31,239 nucleotides of DNA from JAZQLP01 sp045629205. Its GTDB lineage: Bacteria; Bacillota; Clostridia; Oscillospirales; UBA644. The translations under genes and the position numbers were made by a program. The notes beneath the pieces were generated by a model. The model did not search any database. It had not been told where the DNA came from and saw nothing but the letters and a program-made list of their open reading frames with translations. Of the stretch, positions 24,951-31,239 are shown one piece after another. The number at the start of each line of letters is the position of its first letter. The first letter of the stretch is position 1. The DNA is taken from NCBI GenBank assembly GCA_045629205.1, contig JAZQQT010000084.1:1-31239 (forward strand). Direction: 5' to 3'.

Positions 24951-26393
24951 ATGTTTGAAAATAAATATAAATTTGCGGTAATCGGTATCGGTGTTACCGG
25001 TGCTTGGGTTGCCCGTGAAATAACAAGATATACCGATTCCGTTTGTATGCTTGAAAAGGGAAACGACGTTGCTTCCGGTTCCACAAAAGCCAACAGTGCC
25101 ATTGTTCACGGCGGATACGATGCCGTTCCTGGCACACTGAAAGCGAAGCTGAATATAAGAGGTAACGAATTGATTCGTGAACTTGCCGATATTATGGCAA
25201 TTCCGTTCCGGCAAATCGGTTCTCTCGTTGTCGCGTCCGGTGCCGATGAAGACAAAAATGTTATAAACCTGTATAATCGCGGTATTGCAAACGGCATTTC
25301 AACTGATGATATCGAAATATGGGACGGTGCAAAAGCCTGTTCTGAAGAACCGAATCTAAATTCCGATACTACGTCTGCTCTTTTTTGCAGGACTGCAGGT
25401 GTTGTTTCTCCGTTTGAATTATGTGCTGCCGCCGCAGATGTCGCGGTTGCCAACGGGGCTGATTTTTATCGCGCCTTTGATGTTTGCAAAGTTGAAAACG
25501 GAAAAATATTTGCCAAAGACGGAAGATCGGTTTCTTTTGAATATGCCATTAACTGTGCCGGTGTATATGCCGATTACATAGCAGGCCTTTTCGGTGATAG
25601 CTCGTTTACAATCAAAGCCAGAAAGGGAGAATATTCGATTCTCGATAAAAACTGCGGAGATATTGTAAGCCGCGTTGTTTTCCGTTCTCCCTCCGCCTAC
25701 GGAAAAGGTATTCTTGTTTCTCCGACGGTAGACGGTAATATTATCGTCGGTCCCACAGCGATTGATATCCCCGACAAAGACGATAATGCCAATACCTCGG
25801 AAGGACTTTCCGAGGCTTTTAAAGGCGCAAAACGTTCCGTTCCTTCGGTAACCGAAAAAAGCAGTATAACGGTGTTTGCCGGGGTTCGCGCCATAGGAAA
25901 TACCGGAGATTTTATTATCGGCTTTTCGGATGCGGATGAACATCTTCTCAATGTCGCTGGGATCGAATCTCCGGGACTTACGTCAGCACCTGCAACGGGA
26001 GAATATGTCGTTTCACTTCTTCTCCGAAAAGGTTTGATTAATAATGAATTACGTTCTGAATTCAATACCGAAAGAAAAATCAGATTATTCCGTGAAATGA
26101 CAGATGAGGAAAAGGAAGAAGCTGTTTCCGAAAACTCTCTTTACGGGAGAATAATCTGCAGATGCGAAACTGTAACTGAAGGCGATATCGTTAATGCGAT
26201 TCGTCGGCCGGTCGGAGCTGTCGATCTTGACGGGATCAAACGCCGTGTCCGCGCCGGAATGGGCAGGTGTCAGGGCGGTTTCTGCAGTCCGAGGGTGCTT
26301 GACATACTTTCTCGCGAACTGGATAAGGATAAAACCGAAATAACAAAATGCGGCGGCACCTCTTATATTATCCGAAAGCAGGAACAACTATGA
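24951..26393 (+). CDS. GlpA-like FAD oxidoreductase with BFD-type [2Fe-2S] domain
   Basis: A 480-residue flavoprotein of the glycerol-3-phosphate/2-hydroxyglutarate dehydrogenase (DAO) family. Seen: dinucleotide motif VIGIGVTGAWVARE (10-23), then LEKGNDVASGSTKANSAIVH; C-terminal [2Fe-2S] BFD-like domain with Cys403, Cys405, Cys440 and Cys445 (ICRCETV ... GRCQGGFCSP). This layout matches anaerobic G3P dehydrogenase GlpA of Clostridia. Start 24951 (ATG) was taken over the adjacent TTG. It overlaps the next flavoprotein gene by 4 nt. Substrate likely glycerol-3-phosphate but a 2-hydroxy acid is possible. Confidence 0.85.
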   Translation: MFENKYKFAVIGIGVTGAWVAREITRYTDSVCMLEKGNDVASGSTKANSAIVHGGYDAVPGTLKAKLNIRGNELIRELADIMAIPFRQIGSLVVASGADEDKNVINLYNRGIANGISTDDIEIWDGAKACSEEPNLNSDTTSALFCRTAGVVSPFELCAAAADVAVANGADFYRAFDVCKVENGKIFAKDGRSVSFEYAINCAGVYADYIAGLFGDSSFTIKARKGEYSILDKNCGDIVSRVVFRSPSAYGKGILVSPTVDGNIIVGPTAIDIPDKDDNANTSEGLSEAFKGAKRSVPSVTEKSSITVFAGVRAIGNTGDFIIGFSDADEHLLNVAGIESPGLTSAPATGEYVVSLLLRKGLINNELRSEFNTERKIRLFREMTDEEKEEAVSENSLYGRIICRCETVTEGDIVNAIRRPVGAVDLDGIKRRVRAGMGRCQGGFCSPRVLDILSRELDKDKTEITKCGGTSYIIRKQEQL

Positions 26394-27397
26394 ATATAAA
26401 TGTTGATATTGCCGTTATCGGCGGCGGTCCGGCAGGTATGGCGGCGGCACTGTCGGCTTATGAAAACGGAATAAAAGATATTCTGATTATAGAGCGTGAT
26501 ACCTGCATCGGCGGTATTCTCCGTCAATGCGTTCACGCAGGCTTCGGACTTCATGTTTTTAACGAAGAACTTACCGGTCCCGAATATGCCCAAAGGTATA
26601 TTGATAAAATATCTCAGACTGATATACAAATTAAAACCGATACGATGGTTCTTTCGCTTAAAGAATCAAACGGTTATAAAGTTGTTACGGCTGTCAATTC
26701 TTTTGACGGACTTCTCAATATCACGGCAAAATCGGTCGTTCTTGCTATGGGATGCCGGGAAAGAACACGTGGTATGCTTCGTATTCCGGGCAGCCGTCCG
26801 GCTGGCATATTTACTGCGGGAACGGCGCAGCGTTACGTTAATATCGAAGGATATATGCCGGGCAGGGAAGTCGTAATATTGGGCTCCGGAGATATCGGAC
26901 TTATTATGGCAAGGCGAATGACTCTCGAGGGAGCGAAAGTCAAAGGCGTTTTTGAGGTTATGAAGACGTCAAACGGTCTCAAAAGAAATATCGAACAGTG
27001 CCTCAATGATTTCGGTATTCCGCTGTATTTCTCAAAAACGGTTATATGTATACACGGTAAGGACAGAGTCGAAGGCGTTACGGTTGCTTCTGTCGATGAC
27101 AATCTTGATCCGATTAAAGGGACTGAAGAATATATACCGTGTGATACGTTGCTTTTATCCGTCGGACTTATACCCGAAAACGAGATAACAGCGAAAGCCG
27201 GTATCTCGATGAATTCAAAAACCTCAGGACCGATAGTCGGAGAAGATTTTCAGACCGATATGCCGGGAGTGTTTGCCTGCGGAAATGTCCTGCGTGTTTA
27301 CGACCTTGTAGATAACGTTACAAAAGATTCGGTAAAGGCAGGTAAAAATGCTGTTGATTTTGTAAACGGATTCGCTTATTCAAACAAAAACCAATAA
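26390..27397 (+). CDS. FAD/NAD-dependent oxidoreductase, partner of the GlpA-like protein
   Basis: A 335-residue pyridine-nucleotide-disulfide-fold flavoprotein. Seen: IGGGPAGMAAALSAYE (10-25), RDTCIGGILRQCVHAGFG (36-53) with Cys39 and Cys47 near the flavin, VLAMGCRERTRG, the NAD motif ILGSGDIGLIMARRM, and a C-terminal FACGNVLRVYDLVD. It begins in an ATGA overlap with the GlpA-like gene. In many Clostridia this pair is followed by a small DUF1667 protein; none is present here. Probably passes electrons from the flavoprotein to NAD or a carrier. Start 26390 chosen over 26348 because the latter lies inside the upstream gene. Confidence 0.83.
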   Translation: MNINVDIAVIGGGPAGMAAALSAYENGIKDILIIERDTCIGGILRQCVHAGFGLHVFNEELTGPEYAQRYIDKISQTDIQIKTDTMVLSLKESNGYKVVTAVNSFDGLLNITAKSVVLAMGCRERTRGMLRIPGSRPAGIFTAGTAQRYVNIEGYMPGREVVILGSGDIGLIMARRMTLEGAKVKGVFEVMKTSNGLKRNIEQCLNDFGIPLYFSKTVICIHGKDRVEGVTVASVDDNLDPIKGTEEYIPCDTLLLSVGLIPENEITAKAGISMNSKTSGPIVGEDFQTDMPGVFACGNVLRVYDLVDNVTKDSVKAGKNAVDFVNGFAYSNKNQ

Positions 27398-27415
27398 TTT
27401 TATTGTTATATTTTA

Positions 27416-27444
27416 TTGACGCAATATTTAATGTGTGTTATAAT
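27416..27444 (+). promoter_or_regulatory. Sigma-A promoter of the lipase gene
   Basis: TTGACG (27416-27421), 17-nt spacer, perfect TATAAT (27439-27444). AGGGGG ribosome site follows before the ATG at 27478. The best promoter match in the window on the plus strand. Confidence 0.85.
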
Positions 27445-27477
27445 CAAAAAAAATTAATAGAAAAGGGGGTCATTTTT

Positions 27478-29178
27478 ATGAAGTTTACTTTCGCAAAAAA
27501 AGTTTTATCTTTAGCGCTTGCACTGATTATGCTGTTTTCTTTGTTTTGTATGACGGTATCTGCCGCCGAACCGGTAAAAGACAGCGGAGATGATTACACA
27601 ACAGTTTTGGTTCATGGATTGCTCGGATGGGGTCCGGAGGACGGACTTACAAAAGTTTATTCCGGATGGGGACTTGCATCCGGTAATATGCCTGCATACC
27701 TCACCGGACTCGGTTATGATATTTATGTAGCAACGATGGGACCGATTTCCAGTGCTCACGACCGTTGCTGTGAATTGTTCGCTCAGTTGACCGGCACGCG
27801 TGTTGACTACGGTCAGGCGCATGCTGACAATTGTAATGATGAATTTGATTCTCTCGGTTATACCATTAAACATGAACGTTACGGCAGAGATTATACCGGT
27901 GATCCGCAGATTAATAGCTGGGGCCCGATATTCGAAGACGGAAAAGTTATCGGATTTTATGATAATAAAATCAATCTTGTCGGCCATAGTTTCGGAGGAC
28001 CCACAGCGCTTGAATTCCTCGCTTTGCTTGCAGAGGGCGATGCAGACGAAATAGCTTGGGGTAAAGAACAGTCTGCTCTTTACGGCGGTGATTGGCACGA
28101 TTATATTTCCCCTCTCTTTTGGGGTGACTATCATGGTGAGTATCTAATTAATTCCGTAACATCGCTTGCAGGTGTTCTTAACGGAACAACATTTATTACC
28201 GCAAATGACGATGTTATGCCGTTGATGTCCGGTCTGCTTGCTCTTCTCGCAAATCTCACCGGAGATACGGCCATTGCAAACATTTATGATTTCCAGCTTG
28301 AACAGTTTGGCTTAACATCCATACCCGGATCTGATATCGAAACTAAATTCTCATTTTTGGCGCAAAAAGGTTTTCTTGCCGCTAGTGACCAGGCGTTCTA
28401 CGACCTGACAGTTGAAGGCACAAACAAAATGAAACTGCATTGGAAAACATACTCTAATGTTTACTATTTTTCCTATGCTTGTGATAAGTCATATAAGGCA
28501 GGCGGAGCATATATGCCTAAGGCAGATATGATGCTTGTTTTGCTCCCGTTCTCAATGACGATGGGCACATATAAGAATTCCGGTGAAGTTGCCTATACTG
28601 TCGACGGCAGTTATTACGGCGGAATGGATACAAGCTGGATGGCGAATGACGGCATGGTGAATACCATTTCTTCCAGATATCCGCTCGGCGCATCCCATAA
28701 GGATTATAACGTCAATGATATCTCTTCCGGAATATGGCTTGTTCATCCCGACAGAGATGATGACCATTTCAGTATTATCGGTAATTTTGTTATCAGTGAA
28801 CCGATCAGAACGAGAAAATTTTTCAAAGGATTTATGGAAGATATAGCTCGCACCGTTCCCGTATTTGACGAGAATCCCATCGATGTCGGTATAATGTTGA
28901 ATGCTCTTGCAGCGCCTGTTATCACAAAATCAAGTCGCACTCTTTTTACCGAAAAACCGATAATTGATTGGAAAGCTGTTTCAGGCGCATATTCTTATCA
29001 GGTTTACAGAGCCGATTCCGAAAACGGTCCGTCTACACTCATCGGAACTACGATTTTTACAACATATACGGATTTATCTGCTCCGAAGACTGTATGTTAT
29101 TATAAGCTTGTTGCAGTTCCTCGTTCGGGAAGTAATAAGGCTGCGTCATGCTTCGGAAATGTTTTTAAAGTAAAATAA
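27478..29178 (+). CDS. Secreted family-I.5-like lipase with C-terminal FN3-type domain
   Basis: A 566-residue secreted alpha/beta-hydrolase. A Sec signal peptide (KK followed by a hydrophobic core, cleavage near VSA-A, residue 29) has no lipobox, so the product is released. Seen: oxyanion strand VLVHGLLGWGPED (about 43-55), GPISSAHDRCCELFAQL, nucleophile S171 in GHSFGG, acid D391 in NDGMVNTIS, and H430 in DDHFSIIG. The layout matches staphylococcal and Geobacillus true lipases. Residues 479-566 resemble a fibronectin type III domain (IDWKAVSGAYSYQVYRA ... YYKLVAVP), likely for substrate or surface binding. Start 27478 is fixed by the signal peptide and AGGGGG site. Flanked by own promoter and terminator, so monocistronic. 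Confidence 0.92.
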   Translation: MKFTFAKKVLSLALALIMLFSLFCMTVSAAEPVKDSGDDYTTVLVHGLLGWGPEDGLTKVYSGWGLASGNMPAYLTGLGYDIYVATMGPISSAHDRCCELFAQLTGTRVDYGQAHADNCNDEFDSLGYTIKHERYGRDYTGDPQINSWGPIFEDGKVIGFYDNKINLVGHSFGGPTALEFLALLAEGDADEIAWGKEQSALYGGDWHDYISPLFWGDYHGEYLINSVTSLAGVLNGTTFITANDDVMPLMSGLLALLANLTGDTAIANIYDFQLEQFGLTSIPGSDIETKFSFLAQKGFLAASDQAFYDLTVEGTNKMKLHWKTYSNVYYFSYACDKSYKAGGAYMPKADMMLVLLPFSMTMGTYKNSGEVAYTVDGSYYGGMDTSWMANDGMVNTISSRYPLGASHKDYNVNDISSGIWLVHPDRDDDHFSIIGNFVISEPIRTRKFFKGFMEDIARTVPVFDENPIDVGIMLNALAAPVITKSSRTLFTEKPIIDWKAVSGAYSYQVYRADSENGPSTLIGTTIFTTYTDLSAPKTVCYYKLVAVPRSGSNKAASCFGNVFKVK

Positions 29179-29256
29179 GGTTATCAAATAGAGTATATTA
29201 CGCTCTGAATCTCAGATATTATTCAGATAGCGCAGAATTAATTGTGATTTAATTAT

Positions 29257-29289
29257 AAAAAATGACTTGGATGATACCAAGTCATTTTT
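29257..29289 (+). terminator. Intrinsic terminator of the lipase gene
   Basis: AAAAATGACTTGG, loop ATGATA, CCAAGTCATTTTT: a perfect stem ending in five Ts on the plus strand; the A run on the left also makes it usable from the minus strand. Confidence 0.93.
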
Positions 29290-29363
29290 CATTTGGGATT
29301 AGACTACGAAAAAGATATTTCGGAAAAAATGATGGATGGTGTTGAACCCTCGTGAAATTTAAT

Positions 29364-29557
29364 GATATATCGCTGACGCGATATGATATACGGCTTCACC
29401 GCATGATATATTCTCGCCTTGCTCGAATATGATATAATGTCCGTTCCTCATACGCCGCAGTCGCATATCATCACACGAAGTGCGATATCATATCGAAGAT
29501 ATATCACCCGTTCCGACAGGAACGGATATCATTGAAAAAACGACCAAACGTCGTTTT
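29364..29557. repeat. Array of short palindromes separated by GATAT-rich spacers
   Basis: In the 440-nt gap between two convergent genes there are at least five separate hairpins: ATATCGC/GCGATAT (29367-29384), ATATTC/GAATAT (29408-29430), ATCACAC/GTGCGAT with one mismatch (29470-29486), ATATC/GATAT (29490-29502), and the perfect CCGTTCC-GACA-GGAACGG (29508-29525), ending with AAAACGAC/GTCGTTTT (29537-29557). GATAT occurs eight times between them. The arms differ from hairpin to hairpin while the spacers repeat, so this is neither a CRISPR nor a simple tandem repeat. It has the position of REP-type elements, between gene ends. No gene lies in 29179-29620. Confidence 0.8.
29534..29557 (-). terminator. 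Intrinsic terminator of the bactofilin operon
   Basis: Read on the minus strand, AAAACGAC, loop GTTTG and GTCGTTTTTTC form an 8-bp stem followed by a T tract. It lies 64 nt beyond the bactofilin stop and forms the outer edge of the palindrome array. A second stem (TAATAGAA/TTCTATTA, 29601-29623) overlaps the stop codon but has no T tract. Confidence 0.75.
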
Positions 29558-29620
29558 CCCCATTTATAATATCTCGTGCGCAATTCTTTTAGGATGGATT
29601 TAATAGAATAATCAATTCTA

Positions 29621-30304
29621 TTATCCCTCTTTTTCTACTTGTTCCACCTTTGCGTCCGGAGAGATTTCCACTTCTTCGCCATATCGGACAGTACCGATCT
29701 CGCACCCCTCGCCGATTGACACAACTCTGCCCGTGACTGTATTTGCGCTGACATACTCTACCGCGACGGTGTCACCCTCAATCGACTCATCCACCGTAAA
29801 AAGGCCGCAGGATTGCGCTGCTATACGCTTGAACAGCGGCAGTCTGAACGCCCTTTTTTGTTGTTTGCCTTTCCGGCATATAGTGATCTTCCCACCGCCG
29901 ACAGCCGCCGCATGACCGCCATCCTCAAATTTGATTTCCACATTCTCGGCGTTGAGAAGTCCCCCGCAATTCAGGCATCCATGAACCACGACGGTTTCCG
30001 CCTCAATGCCTCCGCCAATTTTCACTGAACCGCTGTTATTAAGCGTATTGGCCTTTATGTCACCGTAAATTTTTACAGCGCCGGACATTTTGCATTGCCC
30101 TCCGGCGCGGACGTTCCCATGCACCGAAAAGAAGCCCGCAGCCGAGATGTCTCCGGTAACATCCAGATCACCGTCGACTTTGGCCGAACCGGAACATGAC
30201 AGCTTAGTACATCTGACGGCACCGCCGATATGCCCGGAACCGCTAATGTGGATCTCTTCATTGTATTCGCCTGCCGCAATCGTTCCCGATCCTGAAATAT
30301 TCAT
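29621..30304 (-). CDS. Bactofilin-like polymer-forming cytoskeletal protein
   Basis: A 227-residue protein with the beta-helical repeat of bactofilins: ISGSGTIAAGEY, HISGSGHIGGAV, DGDLDVTGDISAAG, VHGNVRAGG and GSVKIGGGIEAETVVVHG (residues 1-115). A basic, amphipathic linker follows (about 143-165, KQQKRAFRLPLFKR), then a second short strand-rich part (about 170-222, IEGDTVAVEYVSANTVTG). It overlaps yhbD by 4 nt (ATGA). In B. subtilis a yhbD-like gene precedes two bactofilin genes, yhbE and yhbF, linked to flagellar assembly; here a single, longer bactofilin is present. Base composition is richer in G+C than most of the window. Confidence 0.85.
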   Translation of the reverse strand: MNISGSGTIAAGEYNEEIHISGSGHIGGAVRCTKLSCSGSAKVDGDLDVTGDISAAGFFSVHGNVRAGGQCKMSGAVKIYGDIKANTLNNSGSVKIGGGIEAETVVVHGCLNCGGLLNAENVEIKFEDGGHAAAVGGGKITICRKGKQQKRAFRLPLFKRIAAQSCGLFTVDESIEGDTVAVEYVSANTVTGRVVSIGEGCEIGTVRYGEEVEISPDAKVEQVEKEG

Positions 30305-30723
30305 ATTTTATCCTCCTTTAACCATAAAAGAATCGTATCGGTGATGTCTTTTTCACCGTTCTTTGTGCGGATTCTTACCCGCGTGATGTCTTCTGCCCCA
30401 AACGATTTTTCACCGTACTTGGTGGAAATCATCAGAACATTGTTTTCATTTTCGGAGCCTTTGATGGATTGTGCCAATTCATTAAGAGATACGTCGTCTT
30501 TTTTTGAAAGAATCAACTCGATTCTTTCACAGATTTTTTTCTCCGGGAAAAAGGTTTCCTGCCCCGTGCTCGTCGCCTGCTTGATAAACCATTCATCGGG
30601 AATGAGTCCCATACGTTTCCAGCGGTACAAAGCACCGTAGGAAAAACCGTACTTTTCAAGCAGTTGCTTCTTTGAGATTAAATTTCCTTCACATTCGCCA
30701 ATTTTTTCTGCTCGTTTTTCCAT
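30301..30723 (-). CDS. YhbD-like MerR-type HTH protein (DUF4004)
   Basis: A 140-residue member of the YhbD family. Seen: NLISKKQLLEKYGFSYGALYRWKRMGLIPDEW, split here as a winged-helix recognition segment (about 14-45), then TSTGQETFFP (51-60), which is diagnostic for YhbD, then a helical part and a strand-rich C-terminus. Start 30723 has AAGGAG at 5 nt; a longer frame from 30771 would start inside the promoter. It probably regulates or assists the bactofilin encoded next, and may bind the palindromes over its own promoter (inference). Confidence 0.85.
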   Translation of the reverse strand: MEKRAEKIGECEGNLISKKQLLEKYGFSYGALYRWKRMGLIPDEWFIKQATSTGQETFFPEKKICERIELILSKKDDVSLNELAQSIKGSENENNVLMISTKYGEKSFGAEDITRVRIRTKNGEKDITDTILLWLKEDKI

Positions 30724-30735
30724 CCGCACTCCTTT

Positions 30736-30752
30736 CCGTAACAATGTTACGG
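30736..30752. promoter_or_regulatory. Palindromic operator O2 over the yhbD transcription start
   Basis: CCGTAACAATGTTACGG is a perfect inverted repeat apart from the single central base. Its centre lies at 30744, about where transcription from the yhbD promoter should begin (about 30750). Confidence 0.75.
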
Positions 30753-30756
30753 TCAT

Positions 30757-30785
30757 ATTATAGCATAACATTGTTACGCTGTCAA
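30757..30785 (-). promoter_or_regulatory. Promoter of the yhbD-bactofilin operon
   Basis: On the minus strand, TTGACA (30785-30780), a 17-nt spacer and TATAAT (30762-30757): both boxes are perfect consensus. The leader before the ATG at 30723 is about 27 nt. Confidence 0.88.
30763..30779. promoter_or_regulatory. Palindromic operator O1 filling the promoter spacer
   Basis: GCATAACATTGTTACGC occupies exactly the spacer between the -35 and -10 boxes. It shares the TAACA...TGTTA core with O2; the arms match at seven of eight positions. Centre-to-centre distance to O2 is 27 bp. A protein bound here would block polymerase, so repression is the likelier mode. Confidence 0.75.
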
Positions 30786-31239
30786 GAGGGAAATATAAAA
30801 ATAGTGACTTTTAAAAACAGTTATTATCAATCAGCTGTTTGCACATAAACCATTCGTTTGTTATCAAAGCGTTTTGAAACCTTCAAAAACGGTTGATTTT
30901 CAACGACTTTTTAGACATTTTCTTAGAATTTTCTTAGAACGGCATACTTTACCGTCCGTTTTCGCATCGAAAAAAGGCAAAAATACTTCAATTTTTGAAG
31001 ATGATTTTTGTAATAAGTGATTAAGGACCATGTCTTGTATATATCCAATAGGGGTCCAAATCCCGTGGGGATTCGCCGGAAAGAGAGTGTGCTTTATTAA
31101 AAGCTCCATTGCATTTTTCCAAAATTTCGGATATAATAATATGTAATAAGCAAAAAAACATTCCAAACATCTTGGCGGCAACAACTTGGCAACAACTATG
31201 TGTTATAATTCTGTGCGAATGATGGATAATGCTGCTCAT
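30786..31239. other. AT-rich region with no supported gene
   Basis: Upstream of the yhbD promoter I see no reading frame with plausible start, ribosome site or recognisable protein. Contents: an 11-bp tandem duplication TTTTCTTAGAA (30918-30928 and 30929-30939); a small AT-rich hairpin CTTCAA/TTGAAG (30986-31000) that could be a weak terminator; an inverted repeat AATCCC-GTG-GGGATT (31059-31073); a partial duplication CTTGGCGGCAACAA / CTTGGCAACAAC (31171-31196); and an extended -10 TGTTATAAT (31201-31209) near the window edge. Confidence 0.6.

Noticed and set aside
29364..29557. CRISPR array interpretation of the palindrome cluster
   Set aside because: The stems differ from one another and spacers are the repeated part; no 24-40 nt direct repeats of constant length and no cas genes.
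31051..31074. Sequence resembling a tRNA T-arm (GGGGTCCAAATCCC)
   Set aside because: No matching acceptor or anticodon arm could be paired around it, and the T-loop lacks TTC. Not a tRNA or attachment site on this evidence.
31186..31209. TTGGCA plus TATAAT as a promoter at the window edge
   Set aside because: Spacer is only 12 nt, too short for a sigma-A promoter; only the extended -10 remains and the downstream ATG has no ribosome site.
30900..31239. Two overlapping minus-strand frames (94 and 72 codons) at the right edge
   Set aside because: One starts with TTG and has a stop just upstream, neither has a ribosome site, and they share the same DNA in different frames.

Overview
The window reads as chromosome from an anaerobic, low-to-mid GC Bacillota, most likely a gut or rumen type Clostridia. 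The signs are strong AGGAGG-type ribosome sites, sigma-A style promoters (TTGAC..17..TATAAT), short intergenic gaps, and Bacillota-typical neighbours: an Asp23 protein next to a FakA/YloV protein, YqhQ, a YhbD/bactofilin pair, and a GlpA-like flavoprotein with a [2Fe-2S] domain. I cannot place it to genus from sequence alone.

Layout. 13-103: tRNA-Ser(GGA), minus strand. 343-3538: a small sugar-catabolic cluster (diverged uronate-isomerase-like amidohydrolase, PfkB sugar kinase, class II aldolase) with a terminator-like hairpin after the first gene. 3645-6204: fumarase plus malic enzyme, turning fumarate into pyruvate. 6268-9549 (minus): phosphofructokinase, lipoate-protein ligase and a PHP-domain protein in one operon. 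9773-16069: a long plus-strand run of envelope/lipid and translation genes (GT4 glycosyltransferase, Asp23 protein, FakA/YloV, YqhQ, PrmC, an unrecognised 159-residue protein, TadA). 16092-23718: a tight five-gene block with a sorbose-1-phosphate-reductase-like MDR enzyme, a SrlD-like SDR carrying what looks like a degenerate aldolase tail at its N-terminus, and a complete 2-oxoacid dehydrogenase complex (E2, E3 and a fused E1 alpha-beta chain). 23804-27397: a RodA/FtsW-type membrane protein and two GlpA/GlpB-like flavoproteins. 27478-29178: a secreted lipase on its own promoter. 29364-29557: an array of small palindromes. 29621-30723 (minus): bactofilin and YhbD with a promoter overlapped by two palindromic operators. 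30786-31239: no convincing gene.

How the parts may work together. Phosphofructokinase, the fumarase/malic enzyme pair and the 2-oxoacid dehydrogenase complex all converge on pyruvate or acyl-CoA. LplA, encoded in another operon, could attach lipoate to the E2 chain. The MDR/SDR pair would connect ketose-1-phosphates through hexitol phosphate to fructose-6-phosphate if the family assignments hold, but no transporter or kinase for that route is present, and the E1 belongs to a subtype whose thiamine-diphosphate motif is stretched. The real substrate of the block is therefore open.

The most unusual items are the MDR/SDR/fused-E1 block, the first sugar cluster with altered active-site residues, the palindrome array at 29.4 kb and the doubly-operated yhbD promoter. 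Functional assignments rest on motif recognition by eye; no database search was possible.
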